Part shown: piece after piece, positions 57,159 through 64,000 of the stretch
How positions within the stretch are numbered: position 1 is the stretch's first letter
Layout of the letters: each line of letters opens with the position of its first letter
Assembly: GCA_009733575.1 (NCBI GenBank)
Contig: ML769572.1
Coordinates: 1-64,000, forward strand
Length of the DNA stretch: 64,000 nucleotides
Direction: 5' to 3'
DNA from: Gymnopus androsaceus JB14
Taxonomy: Eukaryota; Basidiomycota; Agaricomycetes; Agaricales; Omphalotaceae
The notes under the pieces: generated by a model
Seen by the model: only the letters and a program-made list of their open reading frames with translations
Told to the model about the DNA's origin: nothing
Database searches by the model: none
Made by a program: the position numbers and the translations under genes

Positions 57159-57922
57159 GCGTCACCTACCCTATTTGGGCGCTTAAATTTTCGAACACCT
57201 CTTGTCCACCTGGCTATGAGGTCGAAGTATGTTCTGCGGATACCGATCCAAATTTCGATGCAAACAGATGCATGGATGGTGAAAACGGTGGATGCTAACG
57301 CACCTGAATTTGAATTTGGATCATCTTTACCTTCTTACCCGCCTTCCTTCTCTAGATGTCTAGCGTATCCGAATCCACACCAAACTCACTAATAAACCCA
57401 CATCCGCCTCCAGCTCACTGGCAGATCCATGGTGACTCTACCTGATTCTACTTATGACGATGGTGAAAACTGGGTCAGAGACTCAGAGTTAGGATTAGGA
57501 AAGATGGGGAGTGGGTACGACAATCTTACCATATATATCTTCGCTCACTCTATCATTGCTCATCCCTCCGTCCCACAGACTTCCTCTTCCACCGACAAGG
57601 GGCATTGTTATGAATGAAGTGAAGTGAAAGTACTAACTAAAGTTACTGTAGGTTTTTAAAAGGGGTTTGATGGGGTTTATAAGTGGTGTATGCCTGTACC
57701 TTCTTCTAATTTTAAAGCTGTGCTGTACTGTACTCGTATTCTCACCAGTGCGGGAACCCATCCGCAGCCAGCCAATCACCACCAATCACCAGTCACCAGA
57801 CCTCTTTGACACCGAGGCTGTACTTTCGCACTCCAACATTGTCCGATTGCTTTCATCCCTACCTCTTCCGCTGCTCTCGCGCTGTAGGCTAAACTCATCC
57901 CACTGACTACAATTTGTGGACT
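57159..57922. other. Junction region between inverted block A and the kinase-like gene
   Basis: 57176-57200 (GCGCTTAAATTTTCGAACAC) is a CCAAGGG-type terminus relative. From about 57480 the sequence is again colinear with block I (about 19855 onward: CAGAGTTAGGATTAGGAAAG), forming the upstream region of the next gene. No separate gene is supported. Confidence 0.5.
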
Positions 57923-60459
57923 ATGTCGGCTCCCAAATTGTTCCAAAATGCATCCCATTTTACCATCCAAGGGTCTGAATTCAATGCGGTTGCTGGAGAT
58001 ATTGTCACGAACAATTTCCATGGCCCTACAACCACATCTATATCAGGGAAAACGGTGAGTAAATTCTTTACTCCCTGCAGCTCGGGATTAATTCAAATGT
58101 TGTTTGAAATCTAGTTTCGTGTTCTTCCCTGTGGTGATGTGTTTATCATCCAGCATGTGCATGAAAAGAAGTTGGATTCAGTGAAGGCTGTACGCTCCAT
58201 TAACACTGTCCAGGTGGTTGGACTAGGGGAATCCCGAAAGTTCACTGCAGTAATCTACAAAGGTCCTCAAGCTAGACAGGTACTTCTAAAGATCTCTACC
58301 AGGTTTCAAGCTCTAATCTCAGCATCAGGCTTTCCAAGATGATCTAGGAAGATATTCTCGAACATGGTATCACTATTACTGATACTGATCCACGGAATTC
58401 TTGACCATGCTTCTATCACCCTTTTAGGCATCCTAATGTGGCTCAATTGTTTGGAGTTATTCAGTCGGACATACCAGCAATGATATTTCATAGTGGTTTG
58501 CATTGTGCTGTTCAATGAACCTGATAGTTCACTTATTTTCCATTAGAACTGATTCCTATAACGTACTTTGCAAATCAGTATGCCTCAAATCCTTTTGCAC
58601 AGGCATATCTGAGACATCGCTATGTGGGTCAATGTTTTGCAGAAACATCAGAATTAAATCATTAATTCTTGGTCTCAGACAGTTGATTGGCTGGAAGCTT
58701 TTATGACATCTCCTCTGGTAATTTACTTTATTGACAAATTTAAAATTGATATACCGCTAAAATTGAACTCTGAAGCCTATCATGGTAAATCAGCTCTGGA
58801 TACAACCAACATCTGGCCTTATATGCTGTGGTCCCGATGGTCCATTGTTGACAAAGTCTTGGGATTTTGAGACCTTTTTCTGGGGGACAAAGGATGCAGA
58901 AGACATATGTGTACCTCCACTTCAAGACTACACATCAAATACAGCCATTCTCCAGCATATTGAGAAACACTATGGCACGATGGAGTCATTTGTGGGCACA
59001 TATATCTGGTCTGAAGCACATTTATTATGTTCGGGCATCCCAGTCTCTTTTACCTTTGGTTCAGTGATTCATGTTCATGAAACATTCGACGTAAGAAGCC
59101 AGATTCCTCTTAAGATCATTTAACAATCTGCTTAAATTAGGTAACCAAAACTTTCAAAACACCAGAACCTATTGCACAAGTACTTCTTGAATCTGGTCTA
59201 TCTTATACCATCAGTAGATGGAGGGATCAGTGGGATGAATTGAAGGATTGTAATGGATGGAGTCGGTAAATGATAGAAATTTTTCTCTTAATCCTCCATA
59301 CTAAATTTGTGAACATGCGCAGAGCAGAGCTGTCCAGAATCCCAGGAATGTACTTTCGGTATCAGTTTTTTGTTGAAATAGAGATTCCGACAAGGAATAA
59401 TCTTGCAGCTGCTGGCCTAGTGCAATGTCACCATCTTTGTCAGGACAAATCTGATTTTGGTATATTGAATGTTTCTGCTCATGCACAGGCGGTCTAATAC
59501 TGAAACACACATCCTCTAGTATTTTTGGGCTCAAAAATACGTATGGTGCTCCATGCTTCCAACATATGGCGCAAACTCCCTATCCATCTTACTGATTGCA
59601 ATGTCTACCTTTTCATTGCACCTGTCAAAGTAGCTCAATTCCTGGACACACCACAGTTTGCCTTTGCGGAACAGCCTTATTTTTGGTCTTTAGACCCATC
59701 TGGGTCCCTCAAATTGAATGAGGAAACTCAAAAACTTTTAGGCCTACCTTCATTTGATACATTAGTTGTGGGAGAACGTTGGGATCCCATTGGGCTTTCT
59801 GCGGTGCGCAAGTATATGGAGCTTAAGAAGCTTGACCCACTGGAATATTCCCGGGCACAAAATTATCCTATCTTTAAACTCTCGGGTCACATATGTGATG
59901 ATGATGATCTTGAGATAATTGATGCTGCATCAGAAGGTAAATATTTCCACCACCAAGTAATAACATTCGGACTCAGTCTTGATTTAATCTATAGGTATCA
60001 GCTCAGATACACTGGATGATAAGGATGCCTGGGAACTCATCTCAAAGGAGACTCAGGCCGACTCTCTGCATGCAACAGGTGATTATGATTTATCACTCAT
60101 ATTGTTAATATTTTCATTGAATGTTTTGAATTTGTGGTTATGAAGATGATGAGGAAACTATCTTCCTACCTTGGAGCCAACATTGTCCTGAAAGACATCC
60201 CCACACCTATAGTTGCAGTTTTGGTTTGAATTACACCAGACCAAAACTCAGAGAATTGAGACACAGTCGTTCTTGCTCATCATTGATTGTTAATGGGACA
60301 ATTCATGAGCCTTTAGGGGACAGAATCCACAATGCTCTATATGCTTCTTCTCAGCCAAGACAATACAACATTGAGCAGAATGTCTGGCAGAGTATTGAAT
60401 ACAAGAATCTGATACCTCACGAGCACATAGACTACTGCTTGAATCTTATTGATTATTGA
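57923..60459 (+). CDS. Basidiomycete kinase-like multi-exon gene, copy III
   Basis: Starts MSAPKLFQNASHFTIQGSEF, NAVAGD. Exons follow with GT-AG introns: FRVLPCGDVFIIQHVHEK, VVGLGESRKFTAVIYKGPQA, AFQDDLGRYSRTW, HPNVAQLFGVIQSDIPAMIF, ELIPITYFANQYASNPFAQ, SGLICCGPDGPLLTKSWDF, SYTISRWRDQWDELKDCNGW and YFWSLDPSGSLKLNEETQKL. The end is VDYCLNLIDY-like. The HPNVAQLFG part resembles a kinase N-lobe helix and strand, but no HRD/DFG catalytic motifs were recognised, so kinase activity is doubtful. Better preserved than copy I (YVGQC intact). The exon around 58640-58780 cannot be joined cleanly, so a frame break there is possible. Confidence 0.65.
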
Positions 60460-60751
60460 GACTTCGGTTCAGTCTCTCTGGCTCGCTAGCCATTTCAAAT
60501 GAATGTCGCATCCGAACATGGAGAGCGAGCTGTTGAGGGCCTGTGGTGCAGAAGTAGGAATAATTGTAGTTAGTCAGTTCATTAATACATTGTGAACCAT
60601 GTCAATAGAATAATGACTGGGCTTAGATTTTTGACCTCTGCATCAGACGAAGCAATTAAAGCAGCTAACAATAATGACCTTCTACAGCTCCATAGGCTCC
60701 TCGCGGATAAGTTGTTATCGACAAGCTGAGCTGCGAGTACGTATGGTAGCC
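60460..60751. other. Spacer between convergent genes
   Basis: Alignable with 22837-23130. No coding feature. Confidence 0.5.
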
Positions 60752-61760
60752 CTAACTCCGAAAGGGATCAGAACCGGGCTTTATCAGACCATTCTGCTGG
60801 CAAGGATAAATTTTGTAATTCGGAAATGACACAAGATTTTGATATATTGCACATTGGACTTGATGACATGAAACACATATGGAAAGAGAGACGAGAAAGG
60901 TTAATGGAGTTGGAGCCAGTGAGGTGAGATAGTAGGCGGGAAGAGAAGATAAGGTCCCCGAGGACTCTCGAGCGGGAGAGGCAGAAGGTTCATTGCTCCC
61001 GGTCTCGAATGGGATCCTCAATATAAGCAAATCCACAGTAACGGTGGTTGAAGTGGGTATATTGTGGATGAATTCGTAGAGTGCATCAAAGTCGACGACA
61101 ACACAGATGTCGAGAATCTGCAATTTGGGAGGAAGGCTACGGGTCAAAAACGCCAATTCCAACGTTAAGAGATGGACATCTGTGCAGAGGTGGTTGATAT
61201 TCGTGACTGAAGGAAGATATTTCTGGTGTTTAGTTTCATCAACCGCTGTGTACCTAGAATACAGTGTCGGCTTCGTCAAAATGGCTCGGAATATCTTCAG
61301 TTTGATTCCCCAAGCAAAGTCATGGATGTCCTTCTTTGTGACACCGGTGAGATTGAAACATTCCAATGCAAGAATAAGCGCAGAGGCTGTAGAAAGATAT
61401 TGAGGAACGGCACACTGATGGTAGAACTGAAACAGTGACCGTGGAGAGGTTTGCCATTCTTGATGATTTAGCGTGAATGTGCTGATTCTGTCGCTTATCA
61501 GCAAATCGAGAGGGCAACAATAATCTTGCCTCTGATCGTAATTATACCAATATCGGATGGTACATCGTTGATATGGAGAGCGAGGGGTTCGGCGATGGTG
61601 CCGCCTTCACTCAATGAGGAGAATACACGTCGGTTGTAGATCTCTTCCGCGATCGTCAGTCACTGGGAGGATTTCGATAGACTGGAAAATGAGAGGAAGG
61701 GTAATGGCACAAAGAAAACAACAACTGAGCGAAATGCTGAGAAGGTCATTGATCGAGTGC
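60752..61760 (-). CDS. F-box/LRR-like hypothetical protein, copy III (partial)
   Basis: The open frame 61504-60752 encodes 250 residues: LFQFYHQCAVPQYLSTASAL, ILALECFNLTGVTKKDIHDF, LPPKLQILDICVVVDFDALY, EFIHNIPTSTTVTVDLLIL and a Ser/Pro-rich tail. Similarity to copy I continues upstream to about 61760, so the start is probably further right and this frame is only the C-terminal part. Leucine-rich periodicity suggests an LRR-type fold, as in basidiomycete F-box families, but the F-box itself was not seen. Convergent with the kinase-like gene, as in block I. Confidence 0.5.
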
Positions 61761-62790
61761 CCCATATACCTAGTATTTTTTAAACCTTGATTTCCTTTTA
61801 CATACTGTACCATTTCAATCGACCGTTCAGTCATGCATCATGGGCGCCTCTGAACTGAACTAAAATCCCAGTTGGTCATGCATCATTTCTGTCTCTGAAC
61901 TGAAAAATAATTTGCCATGTTTTTAGGCTTGTTTAGGCTTTTTTTGAGGCATTTTTGGCTCATTTTTGCGCATGCATGGTTGTGTGCAGTTATACTTACA
62001 GTATCATCTACTACATCAATAATGTCAACTGATATAGTGAACCCCATGTGAACCTGTATCATATTGCAGGTGGGGAACTTGGTTCAATAGGGTAAATAAG
62101 TATACCAATGGTGCTGCCTCATCAGGAAAATACCCCCTATACCTAAGCAAACATAAGGCGATTCTAGTGGTGCAAGTGCCTTCAAAGCTGTTATGATGGC
62201 TAAGACACTTCAGCTACTGAGGACCAAGTCTTGAGTTTTATTACACTCAAGCAAACCTGAGGCCACCTCAGGAGTCCTGAAGTGACATTAAGTCCCACCA
62301 ATCTGGCTCAGGTAAGCTCTAAAGGTAGCCTTGGCAGCCTTGAAATCCTCTTGAGTGTACTTGGTCTGCAGTGAAGTCTGCTAAGTTGACTCTCAGTTTG
62401 CTCAGACCTACTTAAGCAGTATCTAAGTCATTCAAGTATACTTAAAGTGTGCATGAGCAGTCTGCAAGTTTCCATTAAACTTGATTAGGTCTGCTGTGGT
62501 GTACTCTATCTCTGCTCAAGCTAACATGAAGTACACTTAAACTTACTTGAAGTATACTCAAGTGGATAATTCTATTAACCAACCCTGCTGCCCGAACACA
62601 ATCCCTCATTTTGACACAAATCATAACAACCCGGCCTACAGATTTTTTTCATTAACTTCTGAAGCGGCGGAGGTTCAGAGTGATGTGACTGATGACCGGT
62701 GAATTAGAATATCCAAATTTAGTATCAGCTGTATACGTATATCTCTTTCCCAAATCTCATGTGTCAGATGCTGTGAGACAAGCAAACATC
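61761..62790. other. Gene-free region
   Basis: No gene is supported. 62200-62570 contains many dispersed ACTTGA / CTTAAG / TCAAGT motifs (for example CTTGAAGTATACTCAAGT), suggesting an old repeat. A short pair of CATGCATCAT-type motifs occurs at about 61830-61885. Confidence 0.4.
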
Positions 62791-62871
62791 TTTGCTTCCA
62801 CACCCATCGTCGTCGCTGCAAGTGCTTGTTCATCAAGCTCTCTCTGTCTTTTGCGTACAATACTCATCAAT

Positions 62872-63934
62872 AATTTTACTTTATACACCGTCTAATCCTC
62901 GCATTTCTGCACCCCATGCAACAGCCCAATACCCTTATTCAGCCTTAAATCTTCGACACGGCAACCTACATCAGCAAAACCTGGGTGGAGGTCATAGCAA
63001 CTCATAGCATATCATAGCAGCCATAGTGCTCCACAGAACTATGGAGTGCTATGAGCTCCTATGAGTTCCTATGAACTCCTGTGGGATCGCCGCAACTTCG
63101 AGCGAGCTGTCATCTGCCATCACTGTTTGACAGCTGTCATTTTCTCCCATGAACACTATATAAGTAAGAACCAATCCACCGTCGCAGCTTCAACAAGTTC
63201 TATTTTTTTTCTTCCAAGTCAGCAATCCTGAGCCGCTTTAGTTTGGACATCACGGTAAGTAGTCCAATTCAAGCCTTCAATGTCTGTTTGATGTCTCGGC
63301 AGTATGAGTGCCATTACTTCTGATTTTACAGATAGTTATATTAGTTTCGGAATCGTTGCCACTACCATATTAATTGTCCTACTGTACTACTAATGACCAC
63401 AATAATATGATATGATTCCATTATTATTTTCATCCTGTTTTTGTCTCGCCGAGAGCCAACAAAACAATTCAAACTACTAATATATTTTGAATTGAATAGA
63501 GCCTGACAGATGGCGTTCCCGTGAAATCCATAGCAATCCATAGCAATCCATAGCACTCCATAGTTCTGGACAGAGGGCTACCTTGCTATGGCTGCTATGG
63601 GTGCTATGAGTGCTGTACAGAACTTGGACAGTTCTGTACAGTACACCCAGGTTTTGCTGATGTACAACAAGAAATCATAAAAGGCAGGCTCCAAAGGGAT
63701 GACTTTGTTGAGGATGATGGCGTAGCCTTCAAGGATATGCAGATAATAGAATGGATGACTGGACTGGCGGAGACAAAATATCCAGATTCAGAAGAGAAAA
63801 TTCGAGGAGAGAAAAGAATCGTATGTGTTGAATTGATTTTCAGTGGAGAATTCTCTGACCTTTCTTTACAGAACTACGTGGACGACTCTGCAAGGGATCA
63901 GATTCGGCACCCTACAGTTTTGAATCCCAAGTGA
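62872..63934 (+). pseudogene. Unrecognised gene, exon disrupted by copy D
   Basis: Coding text YTPSNPRISAPHATAQYPYS, ALNLRHGNL runs up to the transposon. Skipping 62969-63662 and one TA continues in frame as QQEIIKGRLQRDDFVEDDGV, FKDMQIIEWMTGLAETKYPD. A GT-AG intron follows (GTATGTGTTG to TTTACAG, about 63820-63869), then NYVDDSARDQIRHPTVLNPK and a stop at 63934. The upstream exon boundary is unclear. No domain recognised. Confidence 0.5.
62969..63662. mobile_element. CATCAGC-TIR element, copy D (694 bp)
   Basis: Perfect CATCAGCAAAACCTGGGTG inverted termini with CATAGCAA arrays just inside both ends. TA flanks both sides (62967-62968, 63663-63664) and the interrupted frame closes across it. 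Internally there is GACAGCTGTCATTTTCTCCC, a TATATAAG box (63158-63165), a leader of about 95 nt and a GTAAGTAG donor-like site near 63255. These look like the promoter and first exon of a lost transposase gene. It aligns with copy A at both ends. Confidence 0.9.
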
Positions 63935-64000
63935 CAAACTCATACAGCTCGGATCACTGGAGCCATTGAAGGACCAACCTAAGGCAGCGGAGCAAGAGCA

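Noticed and set aside
57923..60459. Active protein kinase
   Set aside because: Only N-lobe-like similarity; no HRD or DFG motif could be seen.

Overview
The window looks like a transposon-dense stretch of a filamentous basidiomycete genome, most likely Agaricomycetes. The coding remnants are interrupted by short GT-AG introns of about 50-80 bp. Host-type genes are a polyporopepsin-like aspartic protease, a thaumatin-like protein and a glycosylated multi-pass membrane protein. The rest is dominated by Tad-like LINE fragments and by DNA transposons and their non-autonomous derivatives. No operon, CRISPR, rRNA or convincing tRNA was seen, and I do not name a species.

Layout. 1-12 kb: the end of an unknown gene, then three LINE carcasses (plus, minus, plus). 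Each is broken by foldback or TIR elements whose target-site duplications (TSDs) can be read directly: GTAC, TAA, TG, TA and an 8-bp hAT-type TSD. 12.8-14.7 kb: aspartic protease, minus strand, frame-broken in its N-terminal half. 15.1-16.7 kb: a foldback and a Tc1/mariner-like TIR element that still carries the start of a transposase. 17-25.5 kb (block I): a repeated gene group made of an unrecognised Ser/Thr/Pro-rich multi-exon remnant, a basidiomycete kinase-like gene and an F-box/LRR-like minus-strand remnant. 25.7-33.3 kb: a solo LTR, a TA MITE, an unknown degenerate gene, a HARBI1-like transposase pseudogene, and a TIR element that contains a 3-kb insertion with Helitron-type ends. 33.4-41.0 kb: one thaumatin-like gene split by about 6.4 kb of inserted repeats (block II). 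That insertion holds a 25-N gap and what looks like an assembly-duplicated 1.6-kb segment. 41.3-43.2 kb: a composite foldback around a LINE tail that itself carries a hAT insertion. 44.6-47.3 kb: a membrane-protein gene that is intact apart from a 718-bp palindromic MITE inserted at TA. 47.3-51.6 kb: pyrimidine-biased low-complexity sequence with a 110-bp tandem array. 52.9-61.7 kb (block III): another copy of the block, partly inverted. 62.9-63.9 kb: an exon of an unknown gene broken by a MITE.

How it fits together. The sequence is a layered insertion record. Paralogous copies (blocks I, II and III, and two copies of one TIR element) act as empty-site controls, so several insertion junctions can be read to the base. 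The strongest novel items are three. First, a non-autonomous DNA-transposon family with TIR CATCAGCAAAACCTGGGTG, subterminal CATAGCA arrays, 2-bp TSDs and a conserved internal promoter. Second, the Helitron-like insertion. Third, the MITE-disrupted but otherwise open 620-codon membrane-protein gene. Indel-type differences between the two copies beside the N gap warn that some frameshifts here may be sequencing errors.
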